From Isoetes taiwanensis (taxonomy: Eukaryota; Streptophyta; Lycopodiopsida; Isoetales; Isoetaceae), in NCBI GenBank assembly GCA_021234155.1, contig JAJEKV010000049.1, positions 3,869,487 through 3,933,486 of the forward strand: a stretch of DNA of 64,000 nt, read 5' to 3'. Shown here piece after piece: positions 35,395 through 47,896 of the stretch; position 1 is the stretch's first letter; every line of letters starts with the position of its first letter. The position numbers and the translations under genes were made by a program. The notes beneath the pieces were generated by a model that saw nothing but the letters and a program-made list of their open reading frames with translations, did not search any database and had not been told where the DNA came from.

Positions 35395-37498
35395 TAAACT
35401 GTAAGGATTTATTTTATTCACGATTATGATGTTAACAAGGTTACTCCTTGCAGTCCCTATGTAGAGCAACCCGGCATGCCCGAAACGATGGATTGAATAT
35501 GGGAAGCCAATGCCAACTGGACAGGGGCGGTCCAAAAGCGGCTGAATTCAAGTTCTTTGGAGAGGACACTTAGTCGACGATAATCTGGGACAAAACAAGA
35601 GCACCAGATCAAAGAAAAAAAAAGGAGATGAAAAGGGTGATGCTTCCGAGGAACCAACTGCGCCCAAGGATGCCTGCAAGATAGTTTTTGCTTCAGATGC
35701 AGTATGAGAGAAATGGAATGAATTCTGGGATGCCTACATCGAGAAGAAGTTGCCAGATTCACAAGGAAGATTTCCTCCTGTTGACACATCAATTTTTGAT
35801 TTACATATAACAGAGATGAGGAAGGCTCAGGGATTGGACGATCAAGAGCTGATCTCAGTTCTGGATAGGTTAATCAGAAAGGAAATTCTTTACAAGAAAA
35901 CCTCGGCAGCAAAGTCTATGGAATCATTTGAAGAAGCATGCGACGAGCTGAAAAATATTAGAGTGCTCAAAAAGGCAGTTGGTGAGGAATTACAAAGGCT
36001 TACAGGAGAGTGGTCGTTGTCGGAGTTAGGACTCATGCAAAAGTATAATGTCTCCAACGACGACCTAAAGAAATATGTATTTTGGTCCAAGGACTTTGTC
36101 AAGCAGCAGAAGTTGAAGAACGTGGCAAAGATCAGTGGGATTCACACTAAAGTTGCATCCGACTTGAAACGAAAAGTCGCGTTGGTGAAGAAGACCCCGG
36201 AGACGGAAACCACTTTTTTTTATCAAGTGTGCACAGGTTTCAAGTGTGCCTTGCCAGAAGTGGGTGCAGGTCCCCATGATATCACACTCTTCGTTCTTGA
36301 TAGCCGAGACACCAGATGGTCGCTTGATGACTATAATACGTTCTTCCACATATGCAATGGTTTCACGACGGAGATGAACTACACAATTGTCACTATATGT
36401 CCCTCCGACATGTCCTATGCATATGCTCTAACTGCTGCAAATGACTTAGAATGCGTGAAAGTCATACGACAGGCGATCCTCATAGATGAAACCAGGGACA
36501 GTGACTTCAGCACAGCAAGTAAAATTTCTCATGTGCTTATAATTATGATAGCCATGATGGATGATAAGGAATATGAAAGGCTCAAGGGAAAACCAGACGG
36601 AGACAAACTAGCATGGCAGTGCTATCAGTTAGATGAACGCATAATCAGAAACGTCTTCTATCTGGAGCAAGAAGACAAGGGGAAGTCTGTCAAGGTCGTG
36701 GAAGAGTTAGAGGAAGAAGAGGAAGAGGAGGATGAAAACAAGGAGGACCCAATTCTTGTGGGCCACATTAAGTATGAGCTCCTAACTTCACATAAGGGTA
36801 AGCTAAACAAGAACGGGTTCTCTATGGAACTTTCCCAGTACCTCATTGAAGCATTTCGTCCATTGGGAACAACTTGCTGGGAACTTCACGTTGGAGGTTA
36901 CATCGGTAGAGAAGCTTTGAAGTTAGCAAGGAAATGTCAGAGCGTCGTCTCCGATGATCGAGCCAGAAATTTCTTGGACCTCTTCTTTGAGAAAGTACTA
37001 GAGGAAGCACCTAGGGGACCAATCGGCAGTGCAAAAAACACAGCTTCTACCTCTAAGGCTGAAATACCTCCAGATTTGCTTAAGGAACGGGAGAATATGA
37101 GAAAGCTATTGATTGGCGAAAACATCATGGATGAAACCGAAGAGCAGGCAGAGCACCAAGTACCTATCGACACCCCTGTGAACCTCCTTGTGAACATCCC
37201 TGACGATCAAGATAACATGGATCAAGATAATAAGGATGATGATAATAACAATAATGATGATGAAGCAGACTCCAAATCTGAAAACACTAGCCAGGTTAGC
37301 GTAAAGAGTAATGAACTATCAAGCATAGTTCACACTGTACAGATCTCAACTGATGTGGTTGGTGCTTCTATCAGAGCGGAGACAATTCAGAATAAGGATG
37401 CAACGGAGGAAGACACGCCGGGGAATGAAGAAGACGAAAGGTATCGTAACAATGTTTTTTTTTTATATCCATGCATTTTATAAACTACAAGCATCTAG

Positions 37499-37593
37499 AA
37501 ATCGCGCCTGGCGCGATTTAGAGTTTCCTAGATTTCATAATTTTTAATTTATGTTGACAATCATCATTCATGAAATCGCGCCTGGCGCGTTTT
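37499..37593. repeat. Two GCGCC/GGCGC palindromes in intron 3, unit 1
   Basis: AATCGCGCCTGGCGCGATT is centred near 37509, and a second copy with a shortened right arm starts at 37573. Both are conserved in units 2 and 3. Confidence 0.85.
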
Positions 37594-38454
37594 CGTTTTC
37601 CATTTCTTTTATCTCATACGTTATTGTGATTTGGCTTCCTCAAAAGTACTGGTCTTTGATTTGAATGGTGTGCTATGTAGAATGTTACCTAAAGCCCAGT
37701 TTGAAAAGTCATGGTATGCGCAACAACCATTTGAGACACGTACCAAATATGTTTACCCACGCCCTTATCTGAAGGAGATGTTGGACCAGGCCTTCAGTCT
37801 GTTTCGTTGTGCAATTTGGTCGTCAATGGAGCTTAGAAATATACAGGATGTTTTGAAAGTAGTGCCTGAGCTAAATAGAGATTGGGCGTCCATCTGGGAT
37901 CAAAGCAAATGTGCTTCATTCACGAACCCTAAAGAACCGACAGGTAAAAAGATATTTGTGAAATGCTTGCGCAACATGATGGATGCCCTAGATGTTGAGA
38001 ATAAGGAAGGCATAATCATTGTGGATGATGACGCTCTAAAGTGTTGCTTCAATCAGTCACAGTCATTGAATCCGCCATCCTATCATCCTGCAGATTTTGA
38101 CAAAGACGACTTTCTGCTTCGTTTTGTTAGTGTCTTGCATGAAATAGCTTCAGGAAAAACGGTTGAAGAGATACAAACAATATACCCGCATCTTGATCGG
38201 ACAGGGGAAATTGACAGGGACCTTGAGAAAATCGTTCTAGAAAGGGAACTTTTTTGATATATATGTATACAGGAAATACACTTTCCAAAAAATTTTGAAT
38301 ATGAAATATACTTTACACGAAAGGTTTTGAATATATACTGTGTTATTATATCAGCATTATTGGTTCTGTGTACGTATTGCTTTTTTATATTATGTGTATG
38401 GTTTGCTATACTTGCAATAATTTGTATGTATATACCGTCAATAATTTAGGTGCG

Positions 38455-38714
38455 TATAAATAGGTATGCCTGAAATTGGCAAACCATCGGCTTCGGTCTC
38501 CGCCTTCTGCCTGGTATTATGGCACATTCTATTACCTGCAAGATGAACCATGCGGACCTCTGCAGGTGCCGCGAGCTAGAAATAGAACTTCAGGACTGGC
38601 TTGATGTCGTTGCTATGAATCCCGTCTGCTTCTATCCTGATCCCTTTGATGTTGTAATCCATCTTATGTGGAATCCAGAGCATGGTTTATTCATGATCGA
38701 CAGGATCTCAGGAC
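38455..38714 (+). CDS. Small cargo gene with TATA box, truncated at the unit junction
   Basis: TATAAATA at 38455-38462 lies about 57 bp before ATG 38519. The frame begins MAHSITCKMNHADLCRCREL and continues through FYPDPFDVVIHLMWNPEHGL to the junction at 38714, where it fuses to reversed transposase sequence. The unit 3 copy (55829-56032) reads on to its own stop, predicting about 73 residues. It contains a Cys-x-Cys pair and no recognised domain. The upstream signal makes it more credible than a chance frame. Confidence 0.45.
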
Positions 38715-39965
38715 TAGTCTTATCTAGTGTCTCCTTCAGCTTAGCACATAAATTGCACTTGGCAAAGTTGTTTGAAGTTGCTATGGTCACATGCTTGAAA
38801 TGCTTATTCCATAGCCTACTAAAACTGGGCTGGGATATAGAGGCCACTCCAAGTTCCCGAAGCAATGCATTTATTTCCTCTAATATGCTCTTCTGGGTAC
38901 AATGGGATGGCAATCTCTTTTCAACAATAACTCTACCCTGTTCATCCTTCTTACTCTTATGTGGCATGTTTTCTGCATTGAAATCCACATATCTTTCAAA
39001 TATTTCCTTTGCAGCTATAGTTCTTGAGGTAGGCCTTACCAGGCCAGTGTTTCCATGCAATGCAATTTTACTACCATTTTCATGTCTTGTGTCAAGAAGA
39101 GGTTGGAATTCCATGTATAGCCATCCATGCTTTTGAACATATCCACTTTCCATTCAATGGAAATCTTTTCTTCTTTGATCTTTCATCCTGAATTGCATAG
39201 CCAAATATGGTGTACATGAAATTCCTCCTGCTATCACACTTATGTTCCTGATATGTAGCTCTTGCTCCCACCAACTCCTCTATTGTGAACATTCTAACAC
39301 AAGAAAAACAACAACATTCACCTCCTCTAACCTTCATCATAGCTTCAGGAGAACAATCATAATCTGACTTGCATCTTTTGGTGGGATAATGTTTGAAAGT
39401 TGGAAGTGGCCTCTTGCTACACTGTGTGAACATTGTTGACAATGGTTCTACATCTAAAGGAAACGTGTAGTTCCCCTCCAGTTGAATACTGTCCCTAGGC
39501 CATGCAACAATAGTTGGAACCTCTAGTTGCTTCACACAAGCTAGGCATTCTTGTTTGCCTGAACCCTTTTCCTTCCAATTGTCATATAATTTTGAGATTG
39601 CCACACCTAACCTGTCCTCCCCTAATCTTTCATCATTCACTACATTGATAGGATTTGCTAGAACAATAATCCCTTCTCCTACTACCTCTCTGTTGCATGC
39701 ATGCAGGATCTTGACCTTTTTAGTTTTCCAATCGACCCGAGTATAAAGTACAATTTCCTTTCCTTTGCCATCATCCTTTTCATTTGAGGTCTTTTCCTTT
39801 CCTTTGCCATCATCAACATCATTTGGAGTCTTTTCCTTTCCTTTGCCATCATCAACATCATTTGAGGTATTTTCCTTTCCTTGGACATCATGTTCATTAG
39901 TTGGGAATTTCTCCTTGCCTTGATTAGCATCATTGGGGGCTTTTTTTTACTATTTTGCATGCCAT
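38715..39965 (-). pseudogene. Unit 2 fragment of element 2 transposase-like gene (N-terminal half)
   Basis: Reads leftward from ATG 39965 through the charged repeat, ECCCFSC and CTQKSILEEINALL, then ends at the unit junction within the FAKCNLCAKLKETLDKT region. A 2-kb C-terminal portion with HDKMD and GHTHED is missing, so it cannot be an active transposase. A 15-bp loss near 39085 (the WHNWQK region) distinguishes it from units 1 and 3. Confidence 0.8.
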
Positions 39966-40279
39966 TGACCTAGAATGCATAAAAATATATAGTAAGTTAG
40001 CATATCCAAATAACCTCTAACTAACATGTTCATAAATGAAAGCCTCGTATGTCTTATTCTATTTGATCATTCTATTTATATAATGGGATTCCCCAAATTA
40101 TTTTCCTCAACATTATATAAAAATAAAACCCTCTACTTATAACCTTCAAACTTGTATCCTATAATAACCTTAGAAACAACTTTTAAGGTTATTATAGGTT
40201 TGCAGGTTTAAGGTTAAGAAGTTTATTATAGGTTAGAAAATTTAAGGTTGGAAAGTTATTGTAGGTTAAAAGTTTTAAG

Positions 40280-40610
40280 GTTAGACTTATAACTTAACTT
40301 ATAACTTAACTATTAACTTAAACTTAACTATTAACTTATAACTTAGACTTTTAAACTTATAACTTAGACTTTTTAACTTATAACTTAACTTAGACTTTTT
40401 AACTTATACTTTTTAACTTAGACTTTTTAACTTAACTTAGACTTTATAACTTAGACTTTTTAACTTATAACTTAGACTTTTTAACTTATAACTTAACTAT
40501 TAACTTATAACTTAGACTTTTAAACTTATAACTTAACTATTAACTTGTATCCGGAATAATAAGTTAAAGGGATTAACTTGTTATATATATATATACTTGC
40601 AGCATGTATC
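40280..40610. repeat. AT-rich repeat ending at the unit 2 deletion junction
   Basis: The TTAACTTATAACTTAGAC repeat runs to about 40543. It is followed by about 60 bp of filler that contains an extra copy of GTATCCGGAATAATAA before the genuine exon 2 sequence. Confidence 0.75.
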
Positions 40611-43600
40611 CGGAATAATAAAGGCTCAGGTAGAACCTCCATGTCCAGAAGAAGATCTTATAGAGGGGTCAGAATGGTATGTGGAGATATTCAAAACTGG
40701 TGAGAAGACAGACCTCATATTCATGTCAAGGGTAAGAGAGACTGATCAAATGAAGAAGCAGGGAATTCTTATTACATGCGAAGTACAGGACGATTCTTTC
40801 TGTTCTCTGCTAGTTGAAGTCGGCCAAAAACATAAGAAGAGCCTAAAGAAGATCAATCGATGCAGTGCTAGCTCTTTTAAAGAGACTGCATTAAGATCAG
40901 ACGACATGGCCGATAACCTCTTCAAATTTGGCTGGACAGTTGGCGAGCCATTGACTCCTAAAAGAATATGCGAGGGGCTTACAGCTGTTCGACGAGCCAT
41001 TAGCACGAGGCCCTCGGGCAGTGTCTACTTACAGGCAGTGAAGGATAAGGAAGAAGCAAGCTCTAAAGGCAGGGAAACCACAGAAGCGACAGCAGGCCTA
41101 ACAAGTGACGATGACAAGGTCAGGCAGTTGGAGGCGATGAGCAAACTCAAAAAATATGCTGACAAGTATCCACTGGGCCTGAACTTCACCCATCCAGTCC
41201 ACGTGGATAGGCTTTTTAGGTCCACTAAAGCCATTTATATCAGCAGAAGGTATGACAAGCAGCACTCCTTGGAGATAGTGAACAGCATGATCGAAAATCC
41301 AGGGCAAGTGCCAATGCCTGCAGATGTAGTGCCGTACAATACCAGAACGAGGAAGATATTCATGTGGAGCAAGCTGGAGGACTTCATCGACAATCCTGAC
41401 ATACATTTTATGATAATAGATGGCCAGCATTCAATAGAGGCCCAGAAGGTTCTGATCAGGAAGGCACAGCATAGTGGGCATCAGTTGTTCTATAAACTCT
41501 ATTACGAAGAAAGCTGCCGGTTCTGGCGGCTCAACAACACCCGGCCGAGCTAGCGAAATAAAAGCACTCTGAATGACATGGGAAAAACATTCTTATACAA
41601 AAGGTAATTTTTCTTCCCTTAGGCCTAGTTTTTCATTATTTGCAAATCGGCGCCGGTAGCGATTTCATATTAGAAGGGCAAATCGCGCCCGGTAGCGATT
41701 TGCCCACTCTAAGAACAAGCGCTTCCTGGTTTGGTAGTTGTTTCTCGTCAAACAAATAAATGGCGCTGTAGCGATTTCATATCGAATGCTAAGCGCCTCA
41801 GCGGGAGTTGCCATCCTTAGGAGAAAAGGCTTTCCGTCTCTCCTCGGGCTAGCCAATTATCGCGTGGCGTTTAGCATTCGATATGAAATCGCCCGGCCAT
41901 TTATTTGTTTGACGAAACGGCTACCAAACCGAAGTTTCTCTTTAGAGTAGGCAAATCGCGCCTGGCGCGATTTGCTTTCTAATATGAAATCGCGCCTGGC
42001 GCGATTTTAAACTGTAAGGATTTATTTTATTCACGATTATGATGTTAACAAGGTTACTCCTTGCAGTCCCTATGTAGAGCAACTTCGGCATGCTCGGAAC
42101 CAGTGGATTGAATATGGGAAGCCAATGCCAACCGGGCGGGGCCCGGTCAAAAGCGAATTCAAGTTCTTTGGAGAGGACACTTAGTCAGACGATAATACAG
42201 GACAAAAACAAGAGCACCAGATCAAAGAAAAAAAAAGGAGATGAAAAGGGTGATGCTTCCGAGGAACCAACTGCGCCCAAGGATGCTTGCAAGATAGTTT
42301 TTGCTTCAGATGCAGTATGGGAGAAATGGAATGAATTCTGGGATGCCTACATCGAGAAGAAGTTGCCAGATTCACAAGGAAGATTTCCTCCTGTTGACAC
42401 ATCAATTTTTGATTTACATACAACAGAGATGAGGAAGGCTCAGGGATTGGACGATCAAGAGCTGATCTCAGTTCTGGATAGGTTAATCAGAAAGGAAATT
42501 CTTTACAAGAAAACCTCGGCAGCAAAGTCTATGGAATCATTTGAAGAAGCATGCGACGAGCTGAAAAATATTAGAGTGCTCAAAAAGGCAGTTGGTGAGG
42601 AATTACAAAGGCTTACAGGAGAGTGGTCGTTGTCGGAGTTAGGACTCATGCAAAAGTATAATGTCTCCAACGACGACCTAAAGAAATATGTATTTTGGTC
42701 CAAGGACTTTGTCAAGCAGCAGAAGTTGAAGAACGTGGCAAAGATCAGTGGGATTCACACTAAAGTTGCATCCGACTTGAAACGAAAAGTCGCGTTGGTG
42801 AAGAAGACCGGAGGCGGAAACCATTTTTTTTTTTTTATCAAGTGTGCATGGGTTTCAAGTGTGCCTTGCCGAAGTGGGTGCAGGTCCCCATGATATCACA
42901 CTCTTCGTTCTTGATAGCCGAGACACGGATGGTCGCTTGATGACTATAATACGTTCTTCCACATATGCAATGGTTTCACGACGGAGATGAACTACACAAT
43001 TGTCACTATATGTCCCTCCGACATGTCCTATGCATATGCTCTAACTGCTGCAAATGACTTAGAATGCGTGAAAGTCATACGACAGGCGATCCTCATAGAT
43101 GAAACCGAGGGGACTTGAAAGACAACGGCAAGTAAAATTTCTCATGTGCTTATAATTATGATAGCCATGATGGATGATAAGGAATATGAAAGGCTCAAGG
43201 GAAAACCAGACGGAGACAAACTAGCATGGCAGTGCTATCAGTTAGATGAACGCATAATCAGAAACGTCTTCTATCTGGAGCAAGAAGACAAGGGGAAGTC
43301 TGTCAAGGTCGTGGAAGAGTTAGAGGAAGAAGAGGAAGAGGAGGATGAAAACGAGGAGGACCCAATTCTTGTGGGCCACATTAAGTATGAGCTCCTAACT
43401 TCACATAAGGGTAAGCTAAACAAGAACGGGTTCTCGATGGAACTTTCCCAGTACCTCATTGAAGCATTTTGTCCATTGGGAACAACTTGCTGGGAACTTC
43501 ACGTTGGAGGTTACATCGGTAGAGAAGCTTTGAAGTTAGCAAGGAAATGTCAGAGCGTCGTCTCCGATGATCGAGCCAGAAATTTCTTGGACCTCTTCTT

Positions 43601-44890
43601 TGAGAAAGTACTAGAGGAAGCACCTAGGGGACCAATCGGCAGTGCAAAAAACACAGCTTCTACCTCTAAGGCTGAAATGCCTCCAGATTTGCTTAAGGAA
43701 CGGGAGAATATGAGAAAGCTATTGATTGGCGGAAACATCATGGATGAAACCGAAGAGCAGGCAGAGCACCAAGTACCTATCGACACCCCTGTGAACCTCC
43801 TTGTGAACATCCCTGACGATCAAGATAACATGGATCAAGATAATAAGGATGATGATAATAACAATAATGATGATGAAGCAGACTCCAAATCTGAAAACAC
43901 TAGCCAGGTTAGCGTAAAGAGTAATGAACTATCAAGCATAGTTCACACTGTACAGATCTCAACTGATGTGGTTGGTGCTTCTATCAGAGCGGAGACAATT
44001 CAGAATAAGGATGCAACGGAGGAAGACACGCCGGGGAATGAAGAAGACGAAAGGTATCGTAACAATGTTTTTTTTTTTATATCCATGCATTTTATAAACT
44101 ACAAGCATCTAGAAATCGCGCCTGGCGCGATTTAGAGTTTCCTAGATTTCATAATTTTTAATTTATGTTGACAATCATCATTCATGAAATCGCGCCTGGC
44201 GCGTTTTCGTTTTCCATTTCTTTTATCTCATACGTTATTGTTCTCCTTGCAGAAATGATTTGGCTTCCTCAAAAGTACTGGTCTTTGACTTGAATGGTGT
44301 GCTATGTAGAATGTTACCTAAAGCCCAGTTTGAAAAGTCATGGTATGCGCAACAACCATTTGAGACCGCATTACCAAATATGTTTACCCGCCCTTATCCC
44401 GAAGGAGATGTTGGACCAGGCCTTGATCACGTTTTCGTTGTGCAATTTGGTCGTCAATGGAGCTTAGAAATATACGAGGATGTTTTGAAAGTAGTGCACG
44501 AGCTAAATAGAGATTGAAGCGTCCATCCGGGATCAAAGCAAATGTGCTTCATTCACGAACCCTAAAGAACAAGCGGGTAAAAGCGATATTTGTGAAATGC
44601 TTGCGCAACATGATGGATGCCCTAGATGTTGAGAATAAGGAAGGCATAATCATTGTGGATGATGACGCTCTAAAGTGTTGCTTCAATCAGTCCACAGTCA
44701 TTGAATCCGCCATCCTATCATCCCCTGATTTTGACAAAGGCGACTTTACGCCGTTTTGTTAGTGTCTTGCATGAAATAGCTTCGGGGAAAAACGGTTGAA
44801 GAGATACAAACAATATACCCGCATATTGATCCGGACGGGGAAATTGACAGGGACCTTGAGAAAATCGTTCTAGAAAGGGAACTTTTTTGA
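40605..44890 (+). pseudogene. Unit 2 copy of the ParB-like/methyltransferase-like/HAD gene, 5'-deleted
   Basis: Exon 1 and the start of exon 2 are gone. Remaining exons are about 40605-41603, 42067-44053 and 44253-44890. The exon 2 frame is open from SGIIKAQVEPP through DGQHSIEAQ, covering a stretch that is frameshifted in unit 1, so it helps define the intact protein. The acceptor before exon 4 (TTCTCCTTGCAG, 44241-44252) is present, and phase analysis shows exon 3 joins the HAD exon in frame (DER then NDLASSK). Trp replaces the unit 1 stop at the equivalent position. Frame breaks near 41500, 42810, 43100 and 44370-44760 coincide with CAG/CTG sites and may be sequencing errors. Confidence 0.65.
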
Positions 44891-45346
44891 TATATATGTA
44901 TACAGGAAATACACTTTCCAAAAAATTTTGAATATGAAATATACTTTACACGAAAGGTTTTGAATATATACTGTGTTATTATATCAGCATTATTGGTTCT
45001 GTGTACGTATTGCCTTTTTATATTATGTGTATGGTTTGCTATACTTGCAATAATTTGTATGTATATACCGTCAATAATTTAGGTGCGTATAAATAGGTAT
45101 GCCTGAAATTGGCAAACCATCGGCTTCGGTCTCCGCCTTCTGCCTGGTATTATGGCACATTCTATTACCTGCAAGATGAACCATGCGGACCTCTGCAGGT
45201 GCCGCGAGCTAGAAATAGAACCGGGGATGGCTTGATGTCGTTGCTATGAATCCGGCCCGCTTCTATCCACGATCCCTTTGATGTTGTAATCCATCTTATG
45301 TGGAATCCAGAGCATGGTTTATTCATGATCGACAGGATCTCAGGAC

Positions 45347-46608
45347 TAGTCTTATCTAGTGTCTCCTTCAGCTTAGCACATAAATTGCACTTGGCAAAGT
45401 TGTTTGAAGTTGCTATGGTCACATGCTTGAAATGCTTATTCCATAGCCTACTAAAACTGGGCTGGGATATAGAGGCCACTCCAAGTTCCCGAAGCAATGC
45501 ATTTATTTCCTCTAATATGCTCTTCTGGGTACAATGGGATGGCAATCTCTTTTCAACAATAACTCTACCCTGTTCATCCTTCTTACTCTTATGTGGCATG
45601 TTTTACGCATTGAAATCCACATATCTTTCAAATATTTCCTTTGCGGCTATAGTTCTTGAGGTAGGCCTTACGGGCCGGTGTTCCCATGCAATGCAATTTT
45701 ACTACCATTTTCATGTCTCTTTTGCCAGTTGTGCCAAGAAGAGGTTGGAATTCCATGTATAGCCATCCATGCTTTTGAACATATCCACTTTCCATTCAAT
45801 GGGAATCTTTTCTTCTTTGATCTTTCATCACGAATTGCATAGCCAAATATGGTGTACATGAAATTCCTCCTGCTATCACACTTATGTTCCTGATATGTAG
45901 CTCTTGCTCCCACCAACTCCTCTATTGTGAACATTCTAACACAAGAAAAACAACAACATTCACCTCCTCTAACCTTCATCATAGCTTCGGAGGAGAACAA
46001 TCATAATCGACTTGCATCTTTTGGTGGGATAATGTTTGAAAGTTGGAAGTGGCCTCTTGCTACTTGTGTGAACATTGTTGACAATGGTTCTACATCTAAA
46101 GGAAGCGTGTAGTTCCCCTCCGGTTGAATCTTCGTCCCTAGGCCATGCAACAATAGTTGGAACCTCTAGTTGCTTCACACAAGCTAGGCATTCTTGTTTG
46201 CCTGAACCCTTTTCCTTCTAATTGTCATATAATTTTGAGATTGCCACACCTAACCTGTCCTCCCCTAATCTTTCATCATTCACTGCATTGATAGGATCTG
46301 CTAGAACAATAATCCCTTCTCCTACTGCCTCTCTGTTGCATGCATGCAGGATCTTGACCTTTTTATTTTTCCAATCGACCCGAGTATAAAGTACAATTTC
46401 CTTTCCTTTGCCATCATCCTTTTCATTTGAGGTCTTTTCCTTTCCTTTGCCATCATCAACATCATTTGGAGTCTTTTCCTTTCCTTTGCCATCATCAACA
46501 TCATTTGAGGTATTTTCCTTTCCTTGGACATCATGTTCATTAGTTGGGAATTTCTCCTTGCCTTGATTAGCATCATTGGGGGCTTTTATTTAGCATTTTG
46601 CATGCCAT
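45347..46608 (-). pseudogene. Unit 3 fragment of element 2 transposase-like gene (N-terminal half)
   Basis: Same truncated extent as the unit 2 fragment, from ATG 46608 to the unit junction. It retains the WHNWQKRHENGSK segment lost from unit 2 and has three copies of the 13-codon repeat. Frame breaks near 45600-45690 and 45990-46140 sit at positions where the other units read CAG or CTG. Confidence 0.8.
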
Positions 46609-46899
46609 TGACCTAGAATGCATAAAAATATATAGTAAGTTAGCATATCCAAATAACCTCTAACTAACATGTTCATAAATGAAAGCCTCGTATGTCTTAT
46701 TCTATTTGATCATTCTATTTATATAATGGGATTCCCCAAGTTATTTTCCTCAACATTATATAAAAATAAAACCCTCTACTTATAACCTTCAAACTTGTAT
46801 CCTATAATAACCTTAGAAACAACTTTTAAGGTTATTATAGGTTTGCAGGTCTAAGGTTAAGAAGTTTATTATAGGTTAGAAAATTTAAGGTTGGAAAGT

Positions 46900-47896
46900 T
46901 ATTGTAGGTTAAAAGTTTTAAGGTTAGACTTATAACTTAACTTATAACTTAACTATTAACTTAACCTTAACTATTAACTTATAACTTAGACTTTTAAACT
47001 TATAACTTAGACTTTTTAACTTATAACTTAACTTAGACTTTTTAACTTATAACTTAACTATTAACTTATAACTTAACTACTAACTTATAACTTAGACTTT
47101 TAAACTTATAACTTAACTATTAACTTAAAACTATTTTAAAAACTTATAAGTCATAACTTTTAAACTTAATAACCCTTAAAACAATTGTCCTTAAAACAAT
47201 TAACCCTTGTAATAAATTTTCAAGGAAGTTTATAATGGGCTGTATCAATTTAAATTTTAAAAGCAGTTATTATTTCAAGTTAGCCTTCCTTTTCAAACTT
47301 TTATCTCACACTTTCGAACATTAGCGCTTCTGCTTCCAATTTCGGTATTCCAGGGGCTTCTGCTTTCTCGGCTTCTATCTGCTTCTTGGCATCATCAATC
47401 TACCTTCAATCTATCTTCTCTGCTTTCTGGGCATCAATCTATCTGCTGCATGACCTAAGGAATCAATCTATCTATCTGCGCATGACCTAAGGAATCGTCA
47501 ATCTATCTTTCTAAAATGCTTCCCGACTTTTATCCGTTTCGAGCTTCGAGCTTTTATCTACGTTTTAAGCTCTATCGGCTTCTATCTGCTTCTCGGCTCT
47601 ATCGGCTTCTATCTGTTTCTCGGCTTCTATCTGCTTCTCGGCTTCTATCTGCTTTAGGGTTTTCGGCTCAAAGGTTTGTAGGCTCTATACAATGTCTTTG
47701 GTTTTTTTGGGTTTTCGGCTCTCTACAATCTCTCTGACTTTGAATAACTTTGGTTTTTTGTGTTAAAGCTTCTCGGCTTCTCGGCTATTGTTTTTTCTCG
47801 GCTTCTTAAGGCTAAAATCATCTGCTATTGGCTTCTCGAATCAAATCAACTTTGATTTTCGATCTTTTGGTTTCGGCTAGAAGGAAAAGGCTCAAT
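46900..47896. repeat. AT-rich and CT-rich repeats of unit 3
   Basis: Equivalent to 30060-31130 in unit 1 but shorter in the TTAACTTATAACTTAGAC portion. No gene is visible. Confidence 0.7.

Larger units (their letters stand above)
33251..38257 (+). pseudogene. Unit 1 copy: ParB-like / methyltransferase-like / HAD fusion gene
   Basis: Four exons with matching phases: 33251-33377 (basic RG-rich start), 33857-34980, 35454-37440 and 37628-38257. Exon 2 holds a region resembling the ParB/Srx fold, with FMIIDGQHSIEAQKVL at 34780-34830 (DGQHS where ParB-like nucleases have DGQHR). Exon 3 has HDITLFVLDSRDTRW (36277-36320) then WELHVGGYIGREALKLARKC (36879-36938). That is the order of motifs IV and I in beta-class amino-methyltransferases, but the DPPY catalytic tetrad is absent. 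An acidic D/E/N linker follows. Exon 4 is an FCP1-like HAD domain (KVLVFDLNGVL, AIWSSM, IIIVDDDA). Lesions: a frameshift near 34135, TGA for Trp at about 35706, and loss of the exon 4 acceptor. Function is inferred from motifs only. Confidence 0.65.
28520..38714. repeat. Tandem unit 1 of element 2 (10.2 kb)
   Basis: Begins inside the transposase-like gene (AGTCTTATCTAGTG) and ends after the GGATCTCAGGAC segment of the small gene. The same endpoints recur at the next two junctions, which defines the repeat. Confidence 0.9.
38715..45346. repeat. Tandem unit 2 of element 2 (6.6 kb, internally deleted)
   Basis: Same endpoints as unit 1. It lacks the segment equivalent to about 30345-33988, which includes the small ORF region, the minus-strand GTFVAWP gene, exon 1 and the start of exon 2. 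Confidence 0.9.

Noticed and set aside
36658-36846. Serine-rich minus-strand frame
   Set aside because: Antisense shadow of the Glu-rich linker of the ParB-like gene.
31580-37600. CRISPR-like array suggested by recurring GC palindromes
   Set aside because: Spacing is irregular, the repeats sit in introns and flanks, there are no uniform spacers, and the context is a plant transposon.
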